Positions 1 to 8,405 of a stretch of DNA of 12,949 nucleotides are shown one piece after another (positions within the stretch are counted from its first letter, which is position 1; the number at the start of each line of letters is the position of its first letter). The DNA is from JBOGZI01 sp050697275. GTDB lineage: Bacteria; Actinomycetota; Thermoleophilia; Solirubrobacterales; 70-9. Both the position numbers and the translations under genes were made by a program. The stretch spans positions 1 to 12,949 of the forward strand of contig JBOGZI010000212.1 of assembly GCA_050697275.1 (NCBI GenBank), in the 5' to 3' direction. The notes beneath the pieces are model-generated. The model searched no databases. It saw only the letters and a list, made by a program, of their open reading frames with translations, and had not been told where the DNA came from.

Positions 1-2
1 GC

Positions 3-2102
<2,100 letters not shown>

Positions 2103-2109
2103 GTAGTCC

Positions 2110-2133
2110 CGCCGAGGTGCCTAGCCCTCGGCG
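2110..2133. terminator. Hairpin between convergent clpC and lipase genes
   Basis: Arms CGCCGAGG (2110-2117) and CCTCGGCG (2126-2133) pair over 8 bp around an 8-nt loop. The hairpin lies 7 bases after the clpC stop and 4 bases beyond the end of the opposing gene, so it could stop transcription from both sides. No U-tract follows, which is common in high-GC actinobacterial terminators. Confidence 0.55.
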
Positions 2134-2137
2134 CTCC

Positions 2138-3487
2138 CTACCTCGGGCTCGGCCGCTCGAAGTCGTTCCACTGGATCACGACCCCGTCGGTCAACGAGTC
2201 CCAGTTCGGCGTCTGCAGCGTCCGCAGGGGGCCGGCGCCCCGGGAGAGAAGCTGGAACGAGGTCGTGCCGCTGGGCGGAGAGCTGGCCGGGATGAACACG
2301 TCCGCTCCCTGCAGGAACGGCAGAGCGTTGAAGACGGGATCGGGAGAGCTCAGGTCGGTTTGCCCGTCGCGGTTGCGGTCGAAGGCGAAGAATGCGTTGA
2401 CCTGCTTGCTGATCGGGCAGAGGCCGGGCGTGCAGACGTTGAGGCCGTTGATCAGGAGCTGATCGCTCTCCGCGCCTTGGTCGCCCCAGAGCTCCTTGTA
2501 CCTGATGTTGACGGAGCTCATGCTTCCCGGCCGCAGGCCCGCGTAGGTCTGCACGACATCCGACTCGAGCAGGCGAAGGGTGTAGTCGCTGCGCACGAAC
2601 GGCTCGAAGTAGTAGTGAATGGTCGGGATCCCGGTGCGCAGGATCGCGAACTCGTAGCGCTCGCCCGCCTCCGCGGTGACCGGTCCCCAGGCGCCGCCGC
2701 CCTGCGAGCCGTCGGTAATTGGAATCGAGGCGAGCGGCGCGGCCGTCGTCCGGCGTCCGCTGTCATCGACATCCCAGATCTGCACCGTCGCCCCGAACAA
2801 CCCCCGGTTCTCGGGGAAGAAGAGGGCCTTCCCGGCGATCTCGATCGCCCCTCTCTGCGGGTCGATGTCGCGGGCGGGCCGCCTGTCCGTGAGGAACCTG
2901 TAGTACTCGACGAAGGACTCGGCCGAGGTCATCACCTGGACGTGGGTCTGGTTCGGGATGGTGACGTTCTCTGCCCCCTCCATGCTCCGGCCGGGCGTTC
3001 CCCTGCCGGCCCAGACGGCGAGGGTCGGCACCCCGGGGTTCTCGCTCTGACCGTCGACGTTGATGTAGTGGGCCACGTTCGCCCGGCGCTCGGCGGCCTG
3101 CGGGCCGCTGGTGAGGTAGCCGTGCATCACCGAGGTGCCCAGCGAATGCCCGATCACGTCGACCTGGGCGCGGCCCGTGCGCTGCTGCAGCGCGGCGATC
3201 GCCGCGTCGATCTGCTGGTTCACCTCGCTCTTGTCGGCGACTGCGCGGGTCGAGTTGTAGTCGACCTCGTCGAACCAAGGGGCGGGGTAGCGGTTGCTCA
3301 TGAAGCGCATCTTCTGCGACTGAAACTGTGCGCCCGAGCCCTCGATGCCGTGGACGAAGAGGATCGGATTCTGCTTGAACGAGCCGGGTGGCTTGCCCGC
3401 CGCGCCGGGGATCGCGAGGAGGAGGGAGAACGCCGCCACGATTGAGGCGATCAAGCCGAACCTCGCCGCTCTGCTCAGGCCACCCAT
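2138..3487 (-). CDS. Secreted lipase/esterase-like alpha/beta-hydrolase
   Basis: A 449-residue exported hydrolase, probably a lipase or esterase. Residues 1-31 form a signal peptide (basic start, hydrophobic core, then IPGAAG). The alpha/beta-hydrolase domain follows: ILFVHG at 42-47 supplies the oxyanion-hole region, GHSLG at 113-117 places the nucleophile at Ser115, and His182 (NQTHVQV) is the likely catalytic histidine; the acid is not certain. From about residue 205 a beta-rich C-terminal region resembles the accessory domain of archaeal/actinobacterial lipases such as Archaeoglobus AF1763 (recalled resemblance, not tested). DRNRDGQTD at 370-378 looks like an EF-hand/dockerin-type calcium loop. 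The start at 3487 is chosen over an upstream ATG at 3562 because a strong Shine-Dalgarno lies 7 nt before it and the signal peptide begins there. It is transcribed divergently from the next gene. Substrate unknown. Confidence 0.87.
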   Translation of the reverse strand: MGGLSRAARFGLIASIVAAFSLLLAIPGAAGKPPGSFKQNPILFVHGIEGSGAQFQSQKMRFMSNRYPAPWFDEVDYNSTRAVADKSEVNQQIDAAIAALQQRTGRAQVDVIGHSLGTSVMHGYLTSGPQAAERRANVAHYINVDGQSENPGVPTLAVWAGRGTPGRSMEGAENVTIPNQTHVQVMTSAESFVEYYRFLTDRRPARDIDPQRGAIEIAGKALFFPENRGLFGATVQIWDVDDSGRRTTAAPLASIPITDGSQGGGAWGPVTAEAGERYEFAILRTGIPTIHYYFEPFVRSDYTLRLLESDVVQTYAGLRPGSMSSVNIRYKELWGDQGAESDQLLINGLNVCTPGLCPISKQVNAFFAFDRNRDGQTDLSSPDPVFNALPFLQGADVFIPASSPPSGTTSFQLLSRGAGPLRTLQTPNWDSLTDGVVIQWNDFERPSPR

Positions 3488-3494
3488 GGATCGC

Positions 3495-3503
3495 TCCTCC
3501 TCC
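3495..3503 (-). promoter_or_regulatory. Shine-Dalgarno that fixes the lipase start
   Basis: On the minus strand this reads GGAGGAGGA, 7 nt before the ATG at 3487. It is the strongest ribosome binding site in the window and rules in favour of the 449-residue form over the 474-residue form. Confidence 0.8.
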
Positions 3504-3523
3504 GAGAGCCGCCACTCGCGCGC

Positions 3524-3559
3524 CCTACCCAGTATCGGGTAGGACGGCTGCCAATCTAA
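3524..3559 (-). promoter_or_regulatory. Candidate promoter with overlapping palindromic operator for the lipase gene
   Basis: A perfect inverted repeat, CCTACCC-N6-GGGTAGG (3524-3543), has 7-bp arms. Its central bases on the minus strand contain GATACT (3536-3531), a reasonable -10 box. TTAGAT lies 17 nt upstream (3559-3554) as a weak -35. A protein bound to the palindrome would cover the -10 box. The dyad and spacing are seen directly; the promoter and operator roles are inferred. Confidence 0.45.
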
Positions 3560-3581
3560 CACAGGAAGCCGAGTGTCACGA

Positions 3582-3611
3582 TTGAGTGCTTGGAGGTCAT
3601 GTAGCTAGCGT
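3582..3611 (+). promoter_or_regulatory. Candidate promoter of the aldo/keto-reductase-like gene
   Basis: TTGAGT (3582-3587), an 18-nt spacer and TAGCGT (3606-3611) fit a vegetative actinobacterial promoter of the TTGACA / TAnnnT type. The ATG at 3621 is only 9 nt beyond the -10 box, so the leader would be a few bases or absent. This agrees with the lack of a well-placed Shine-Dalgarno: the nearest GGAGG lies more than 20 nt upstream of the ATG. Confidence 0.4.
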
Positions 3612-3620
3612 TCACCGGGC

Positions 3621-4769
3621 ATGGGCGAGCCCGGAAGAGCGGCAATCGGCAGCTGGAGCGGCGGTCGCTTCCTGCGCTTCGGTGAGGCGATCGAGCCCGA
3701 CCGGCTCGAGGCACTGCTGCGACCGGACGGGGGAATCGACACGGTGCTCACCGCGGATGCCTACGGGCAGGGCGAGGCCGACAGCCTGCTCGGCCGTGCC
3801 CTCGCAGGTCTCCCCCGGGACGACTACACGCTGGTGGGTGCCGTCGGCCACGACTTCTACGAGGGCGAGCGCGACGGCCCGCGCGGCTTCCCGCGGTTCA
3901 CCGATCGTCGCCTGCGCGGCCCCGACGGCTATGCCGGCTACCTGCGAATGGCGGCAGAGCGCAGCCTGGAGCGGCTCGGGCAGGAGCGCTTCGATCTGCT
4001 GCTGCTGCACAACCCGGACCGCACCGGGTACGAGAGCGAGGCGGTCTGGGACGCGATGGCCGGGCTCCGGGAGGCCCGCCTCGCGGACTCGATCGGGGTC
4101 GCGCCGGGCCCGGCGAACGGCTTCACGCTCGACCTGATCCGCTGCCTCGAGCGCTTCGGCGAGCGGATCGACTGGGCGATGATCATCCTCAACCCGTTCG
4201 AGCCCTGGCCGGGGGAGCTCTGCCTCGATGCCGCCGCCCGCAGCGGCGTCAGCGTGATCACCCGCGTCGTGGACTACGGCGGGCTCTTCTGGGACGACGT
4301 CACGCCCGACACCGAGCTGCCGGACGGCGACCACCGGGCCTTCCGGCCCGAGGGCTGGATCGCCGAGGGGCGCACCAGGCTGGACCGCCTCCGCCCGATC
4401 GCCGAGCGCGCGAGCCTGACTCCGATGCAGCTCGCCGGTGAGTGGAACCTCGCCCATGAGGCGGTCGAGTGCGTGGTGCCCACCCTGATCCAGGAGAGCG
4501 GGGAGGGGGCGCGCCCGATCGAGGCGAAGCGGGCCGAGCTGGCGGCGCTTCCCTCCGAGCAGCGCCTGAGCGCGGAGGAGGTCGCCGAGATCCGAGGGAT
4601 CGGCGACAACTCCGGCTGCATGGCGCTAAAGGGGGCGAGCCCGGATCACCCCGGCGAGGAGCGCCCGGACCGCTGGGGGCTGACCCCGGAGCTGGTCGAG
4701 GCCGGCCGCCGCTGGGGGATCGACCCCGACCGCGACCTGCGCCACCGGGTCGCGCCCGCCGCCCGCTGA
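3621..4769 (+). CDS. Aldo/keto-reductase-like protein lacking the catalytic lysine
   Basis: A 382-residue cytoplasmic protein with an aldo/keto reductase TIM-barrel core (about 20-310). It shows the ADAYGQGEAD region with Asp46 and Tyr48, where the family has D-x-x-x-Y, and DLLLLHNPD with the conserved His130. The strand that normally carries the catalytic lysine reads LVGAVGHD, with Gly73/Ala74 where Thr-Lys is usual. The Asp-Tyr-Lys-His tetrad therefore looks incomplete, and ordinary NADPH-dependent carbonyl reduction should not be assumed. About 70 residues after the barrel (from 312) do not match the usual AKR tail and have no recognised domain. An in-frame stop at 3606-3608 limits the N-terminus, so ATG 3621 is the longest possible start. 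It is divergent from the lipase gene; the next gene is 78 bases away. The fold is fairly sure, the activity is not. Confidence 0.8.
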   Translation: MGEPGRAAIGSWSGGRFLRFGEAIEPDRLEALLRPDGGIDTVLTADAYGQGEADSLLGRALAGLPRDDYTLVGAVGHDFYEGERDGPRGFPRFTDRRLRGPDGYAGYLRMAAERSLERLGQERFDLLLLHNPDRTGYESEAVWDAMAGLREARLADSIGVAPGPANGFTLDLIRCLERFGERIDWAMIILNPFEPWPGELCLDAAARSGVSVITRVVDYGGLFWDDVTPDTELPDGDHRAFRPEGWIAEGRTRLDRLRPIAERASLTPMQLAGEWNLAHEAVECVVPTLIQESGEGARPIEAKRAELAALPSEQRLSAEEVAEIRGIGDNSGCMALKGASPDHPGEERPDRWGLTPELVEAGRRWGIDPDRDLRHRVAPAAR

Positions 4770-4847
4770 GGCGGCGGCGTTTGCCACGGTGCGCTGGGCG
4801 GTAACCTCGATGGCGAGGCATGTCCGGATGACGCCAGGGATCGGCTG

Positions 4848-5288
4848 ATGACAGCAGTCATAGACGTGATTCGCAGAGTGCTGGTCGGCACCGGCTCCAC
4901 CGCCTTCACCCTGGTCGGAGCCGTCCTGATCGGCTTCGGCGTGCCGCTCTTCTGGATCTGGGTCGCCTCCCAGTTCTACGACAAGCCCGGCGCGGTGAAC
5001 GGATCGGTTGCGATCTTCATCGGCACCGGGATCCTGGTCAGCTACTGGGCGATCCTGCTGATCGCCTCCTGGGTCCGTGGCCGGCTGCTCGTGCGCGGCG
5101 AGGAGCCCGGGCGGCGGCGCTCCTCCTGGAACCGCAGCATGCGGGACACGCCCTACCGGCCCGGAGAGAACCGCAGCGATCCGATCGAGCGGCTCTTCGT
5201 CGCCACCGCGATCATCTCGATCATCGGCTTCGCGGTCTGGTTCGCCTTCTTCGCCGGCGCGCCGTTCCCGACCAGCCCGGGCAACTAG
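4848..5288 (+). CDS. Three-helix membrane protein, family not recognised (paralogue 1)
   Basis: A 146-residue integral membrane protein of no family I can name. Hydrophobic helices lie at about 19-42, 53-76 and 115-137. The stretch between helices 2 and 3 (about 77-112) is strongly charged and holds SWNRS (93-97), RD (99-100) and DPIERLFV (111-118). By the positive-inside rule this loop is probably cytoplasmic. The next gene repeats the same plan with the same motifs: PLFWIWVASQ, VAIFIGTGILVSYW and FFAG(A/S)P. The pair is thus a tandem duplication. A Shine-Dalgarno AGGGA (4836-4840) sits 7 nt before the ATG, unlike the paralogue. Hairpins after the stop suggest it is transcribed separately from the following operon. 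Upstream, TTGCCA (4781) and TAACCT (4802) with a 15-nt spacer are only a weak promoter candidate. Function unknown. Confidence 0.82.
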   Translation: MTAVIDVIRRVLVGTGSTAFTLVGAVLIGFGVPLFWIWVASQFYDKPGAVNGSVAIFIGTGILVSYWAILLIASWVRGRLLVRGEEPGRRRSSWNRSMRDTPYRPGENRSDPIERLFVATAIISIIGFAVWFAFFAGAPFPTSPGN

Positions 5289-5337
5289 GGCCTCCCCTCC
5301 CAGGAAGGCCCATGGACCCCGCCCGCGGGCGGGCGGG
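5288..5337 (+). terminator. Two consecutive hairpins after paralogue 1
   Basis: The first hairpin pairs GGGCCT (5288-5293) with AGGCCC (5306-5311) and overlaps the last base of the stop codon. The second pairs CCCGCCCG (5318-5325) with CGGGCGGG (5330-5337): eight G:C pairs around a four-base loop, followed by TT. Together they probably terminate the upstream gene and insulate it from the tetR promoter at 5357. Confidence 0.55.
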
Positions 5338-5356
5338 TTGAGCTCGCAACGTCTCT

Positions 5357-5385
5357 TTGAATACAGACCCGTATTCAGATACGAT
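5357..5385 (+). promoter_or_regulatory. Sigma70-type promoter of the membrane protein-tetR operon
   Basis: TTGAAT (5357-5362), exactly 17 nt, then TACGAT (5380-5385). This is the best-formed promoter in the window. Transcription would begin about 6-8 nt after the -10 box, at 5391-5393, on or next to the ATG at 5393. There is no purine-rich Shine-Dalgarno before that ATG, so a leaderless mRNA is the simplest reading. Boxes and spacing are seen; the start point is inferred. Confidence 0.7.
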
Positions 5386-5392
5386 GCTGTAT
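5359..5392. promoter_or_regulatory. Twin palindromic operator sites, probably for the adjacent TetR regulator
   Basis: Two copies of ATAC-N6-GTAT lie 18 bp apart centre to centre. Site 1 is 5361-5374 and extends to GAATAC-N6-GTATTC at 5359-5376. Site 2 is 5379-5392. Site 1 sits between the -35 and -10 boxes; site 2 covers the -10 box and ends at the base before the ATG. TetR-family dimers commonly bind such palindromes in their own promoters, and the second gene of this operon encodes a TetR protein. Binding itself is inferred. Confidence 0.65.
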
Positions 5393-5857
5393 ATGAGTAG
5401 GGCGAAGCCCACCGCCCGAGGCGCCAAGCGCGCCGCAGGCAACGCGGCTCGCGGCACCGGCCATACGGTGGTGACCGTTGCGCTGATCCCCGTGATCGCG
5501 CTCGGGATTCCTCTCTTCTGGGTCTGGGTGGCCTCGCAGCTCGCGGGAACCGACCGGGAACTGACCCCCTCGCTGGCGATCTTCATCGCCACGGGCATCC
5601 TGGTCAGCTACTGGGTGGCCGCCCTTGTGGGCATGTATTTGCGGGGCCGTTGGGTCGGGGCGGAGGAGGATCGGACCAAGCTGAGGCGGATGTCGTGGAA
5701 CCGCAGCTTCCGCGACGAGCCGTCCCGCGCCGGCGATCACCGGACCGACCCCGTCGAGCGCCTGTTCGTGATCACGGCGATGGTCGGGGTCATCGCCTTC
5801 CAGATCTGGTTCTTCTTCTTCGCCGGATCACCGCTCCCGAACCAGCCGTTGTTCTGA
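5393..5857 (+). CDS. Three-helix membrane protein, family not recognised (paralogue 2)
   Basis: A 154-residue relative of the preceding membrane protein. A basic N-terminal segment (1-24, rich in Arg, Lys and Ala) is longer than in paralogue 1. Helices lie at about 26-50, 61-84 and 123-144. Shared motifs are PLFWVWVASQ (40-49), AIFIATGILVSYW (62-74), SWNRSFRD (101-108), DPVERLFV (119-126) and FFAGSPLP (142-149). The start at 5393 is preferred over a TTG at 5357 because the TTG lies inside the -35 box and its 12 extra residues have no counterpart in the paralogue. The tetR gene begins 21 nt after the stop, so the two are probably co-transcribed and repressed together. TetR regulators often control transporters, but three helices and no transporter signature do not support calling this an efflux pump. 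Function unknown. Confidence 0.82.
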   Translation: MSRAKPTARGAKRAAGNAARGTGHTVVTVALIPVIALGIPLFWVWVASQLAGTDRELTPSLAIFIATGILVSYWVAALVGMYLRGRWVGAEEDRTKLRRMSWNRSFRDEPSRAGDHRTDPVERLFVITAMVGVIAFQIWFFFFAGSPLPNQPLF

Positions 5858-5878
5858 TCGCGGCAGCGAGGCCTCTGG

Positions 5879-6547
5879 GTGCCTGAGACGACCGCAACCG
5901 AGCCGAGCCGGCCGCGGAGGCTGACCCGAAAGGAGAAGCAGGCGGAGACCAGACGCCATCTCTTCGACGCCGCCGAGCGGGTCTTCCTCCGGCGCGGCCT
6001 GAATGGCTCGAGCGTCGAGGAGATCTCGGCGGAGGCCGGGTTCACACGCGGCGCCTTCTACTCCAACTTCGGGAGCAAGGAGCAGCTCTTCATCGAGCTG
6101 CTCCACGACCGGATCTTCAACGTCTACCGCGAGCTGGGCGAGGAAGCCCCGGCTCACGGCAACCCGCGCCAGCAGCTGCGGTGGGGTGCCGAGCGGCTCG
6201 CCAGGATGCAGGACCAGGAGGGCGGGCGCTGGCTGTTCCGGCTCTGGCTCGAGTGCCTCACGCAGGCCGCCCGGGATCAGAAGTTCCGCGAGCTGGCGGC
6301 CACCTTCTGGAGTGGCAACCGAGCCCTGCTTGCCGGCAACATCGAGCGGGAGTACGAGCGGGCCGGATCGAAGCCACCGGTTCCCGCCGAGGATCTCGCC
6401 ACCGCGATGACCGCGCTCGACATCGGTCTCGCGGTGCAGCACCTCGTCGATCCGGATGCGGTGCCCCTGGACCTGTACGTGCCGCTGTACGAGCTGCTGT
6501 TCGGGTCGCTGCTCGAAGCCGAGCCCGGGTCAAGCGACTCGACCTGA
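5879..6547 (+). CDS. TetR/AcrR-family transcriptional regulator
   Basis: A 222-residue dimeric repressor-type regulator. The N-terminal DNA-binding domain spans about 25-73 with the family pattern: LFDAAERVFLRRG, then SSVEEISAEAGFTRGAFYSNF (two pieces around the helix-turn-helix) and GSKEQLF. The C-terminal three-quarters is all-helical ligand-binding/dimerisation sequence with no recognisable ligand specificity. It starts at GTG 5879, with GAGG (5868-5871) 7 nt upstream. It is the second gene of a two-gene operon with the three-helix membrane protein, and two ATAC-N6-GTAT palindromes in that operon's promoter are its likely operators, implying autoregulation. The family assignment is secure; target and ligand are inferred or unknown. 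Confidence 0.93.
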   Translation: MPETTATEPSRPRRLTRKEKQAETRRHLFDAAERVFLRRGLNGSSVEEISAEAGFTRGAFYSNFGSKEQLFIELLHDRIFNVYRELGEEAPAHGNPRQQLRWGAERLARMQDQEGGRWLFRLWLECLTQAARDQKFRELAATFWSGNRALLAGNIEREYERAGSKPPVPAEDLATAMTALDIGLAVQHLVDPDAVPLDLYVPLYELLFGSLLEAEPGSSDST

Positions 6548-6551
6548 AACT

Positions 6552-6565
6552 CGCCGCCGGCGGCG
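6552..6565. terminator. GC palindrome between convergent tetR and hydrolase genes
   Basis: CGCCGCCGGCGGCG is a perfect 14-bp palindrome (5-bp stem, 4-nt loop) filling most of the 18-nt gap between two facing stop codons. It could act as a short bidirectional terminator. There is no U-tract, so the call is tentative. Confidence 0.4.
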
Positions 6566-8320
6566 CTAGCGGCGCGGGCGCCGGCCGTGCAGGCAGCCGC
6601 GCTTGCGCAGCCTCTGACGGATCCTCAGCTTCGCCGCGGGACGCTTCGCCTTGCGCAGCTTCTTCCGCAGCTTCCCGCAGCGCGGGCGGGCGCGGAAGAC
6701 CGGCCGCGGCCCGCCGCTGGGCCCGGGTGCGCTCTGGGGCTGCGGGCAGCCATCACCGGCGACAGGCCCCGAGACTGTGGGGCAGGAGTCGGAGCTGTCG
6801 ATCACCCCGTCGCCGTCGGTGTCGGTCGTGGATGGCCCCGGGCCGTCCGGGGTGTTGGCGGCCGCGACGAAGTCGTAGGCGGGATCGCTGGGAGTGGCCG
6901 GGCAGCCGGCGCGCATGTCTTCGGAGGTCGCCCGGCCGCCGCCCGCCAGGGCGAAATCGTGGCGGGAGCGGAAGTAGAAGGAATACATGTTGCCGTCGTC
7001 GTTCTGGTCGACCTCCCGGGTCAGCTGGTCCTCGCACCAGCGGTCGGTGAGCAGCCGCGCATCGGCCCCCGGGTCTCCCTTCACGTACTTGTCGAACCAG
7101 CCCAGCGAGTACCAGGCGACCAGGTCTTGGCCGCGCCGCGAGCCGGTGCCCAGCACCGGGATCGTGTTGCCGGGGATCAGGGAGGACTCGTAGTGGGTGC
7201 CACCCCGGATGTTGACCTGCATCGAGTCGACTCCGGCGTCGCGGTAGGCCTGGAACGCGTTGTTCTTGCCCTGCGGGTCGGGGTCGGCCGTGTACGGGGT
7301 TGGGATCAGGCCGTAGTCGTTGGAGAGGCCGATGGCCGGCTTGGTGATCGGCGGCGCCTCGCGTGAGCCCGGGGCGGAGGGGCACTCCTGGCCGCCGAAG
7401 TTGCCCTGGCCGGGCGCCGAGAGGTTGTCGTAGGCGACGATCGCGTCCACGCGCGGGTCCCTCTGGCCGACGAAGGAGACCGCGCTCGCCCCGAGCGAGT
7501 GACCGGCGATCCCGATCCGGCCCGGGTCGACCAGGGAGTGCATCGGGTTGAAGGCCGCGTTGAGTCCTGAAGTCACACGCCGGTCGTGCTTCGGCGAGTG
7601 ATCGGTGCCGACGCCGTCGTTGGCGTTGCCGCAGCTGGGCCGCGGGTCATAGGGGCTGGCTGGGGTCGAGAGGAGGAAGTCGAGGGCGTCCTCGGTGCCG
7701 TCGAAGAAGGGCTGACCCCGCTGCGAAGGGACCCCCTCCTGCTCGTCGGGGTCCTCCCCGAAGGTGTCCGAGCGGGCCTGGCCCTGGACGTCGTAGGTGA
7801 GGACGATGTAGCCGGCCTTGGCGAAGACGGCGGCGAGGCCCCAGTAGAGCGTCTCGGGCGCCTGCACCGAGCCGGTGGTGATCACGATCGCCGGGCGCTG
7901 CGCCGGGCCCGCCAGGGTGCCCCAGACCGCTCCCGAGATGGTCGCGCCGCTGCGGCCGGTGAACAGGACCGGGGTCATCACCCCGTAGCCGCTCTCCTCC
8001 CAGTCGTAGAAGCGGACGTCCCCCGCGCACTCGTTCTTGCGGTTCGAGCAGATGTTGAACGGGCCGCGCTCCGGGTCGTTGAGCAGGATCTGCTCGAGCA
8101 CCCCGACGTCCTCGATGTTCTGCCGCTGCAGTCGGAGCTGGAACTCGGGGGTGCCGGTGACGTAGATGTTGCGCTCGCTGACCTTGGCGAAGTTCTTCGC
8201 CTCGAGCACCGGGTCGAAGGCGCTCGCCACGGCCGGAGAGAGCAGCCCGAGCAGCCCGGCGATCAGCGCCGCCGCGCCCGCCCGCCGCCTGGCCCGCCCC
8301 GTTGGCCGAGTGCTGGACAT
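6566..8320 (-). CDS. Secreted alpha/beta-hydrolase with calcium-binding repeat and polybasic C-terminus
   Basis: A 584-residue exported protein. The signal peptide covers 1-34 (RRR, hydrophobic core, AVASA). An alpha/beta-hydrolase domain follows: AIVITTG (144-150) is near the oxyanion position, GHSLG at 273-277 gives nucleophile Ser275, and His376 (GGTHYESS) is the probable catalytic histidine. The substrate (ester, peptide or other) cannot be told. After the catalytic domain DTDGDGVID (500-508) is a thrombospondin type-3-like calcium-binding repeat, closely followed by two cysteines (513, 525). A proline/glycine linker leads to an Arg/Lys-rich tail (about 543-584), predicted helical, with cysteines at 548 and 576. 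Such a tail may bind anionic cell-wall polymers or the envelope (inference). The start at 8320 gives a complete signal peptide; the ribosome site is weak (GGGG right before the ATG). It is divergent from radA. Confidence 0.85.
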   Translation of the reverse strand: MSSTRPTGRARRRAGAAALIAGLLGLLSPAVASAFDPVLEAKNFAKVSERNIYVTGTPEFQLRLQRQNIEDVGVLEQILLNDPERGPFNICSNRKNECAGDVRFYDWEESGYGVMTPVLFTGRSGATISGAVWGTLAGPAQRPAIVITTGSVQAPETLYWGLAAVFAKAGYIVLTYDVQGQARSDTFGEDPDEQEGVPSQRGQPFFDGTEDALDFLLSTPASPYDPRPSCGNANDGVGTDHSPKHDRRVTSGLNAAFNPMHSLVDPGRIGIAGHSLGASAVSFVGQRDPRVDAIVAYDNLSAPGQGNFGGQECPSAPGSREAPPITKPAIGLSNDYGLIPTPYTADPDPQGKNNAFQAYRDAGVDSMQVNIRGGTHYESSLIPGNTIPVLGTGSRRGQDLVAWYSLGWFDKYVKGDPGADARLLTDRWCEDQLTREVDQNDDGNMYSFYFRSRHDFALAGGGRATSEDMRAGCPATPSDPAYDFVAAANTPDGPGPSTTDTDGDGVIDSSDSCPTVSGPVAGDGCPQPQSAPGPSGGPRPVFRARPRCGKLRKKLRKAKRPAAKLRIRQRLRKRGCLHGRRPRR

Positions 8321-8393
8321 ACCCCGGCGAAAAAGCTAACCGAACCGTCCGAATCACGTTGCAGTTCACGCGGGTGTCGTCGGGGCCGCTCCA

Positions 8394-8399
8394 TACGAT
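8394..8399 (+). promoter_or_regulatory. Candidate -10 box for a leaderless radA transcript
   Basis: TACGAT ends 6 nt before the GTG start at 8406 and is identical to the -10 box of the tetR operon (7 nt before its ATG). No Shine-Dalgarno precedes the GTG. A convincing -35 is missing at 16-18 nt upstream. The spacing suggests the mRNA begins at or next to the start codon. Confidence 0.45.
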
Positions 8400-8405
8400 C
8401 GTCGG

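Noticed and set aside
3586..4137. Plus-strand frame of 183 codons overlapping the aldo/keto-reductase gene
   Set aside because: Ser/Arg/Thr-rich out-of-frame translation of a real gene.
4781..4807. TTGCCA-N15-TAACCT as the promoter of paralogue 1
   Set aside because: The 15-nt spacer is too short and both boxes are weak; it is mentioned only as a possibility and not listed as a feature.
5357..5392. TTG start giving a 12-residue longer paralogue 2
   Set aside because: The TTG forms part of the -35 box, and the extra residues are encoded by the operator region and have no match in paralogue 1.
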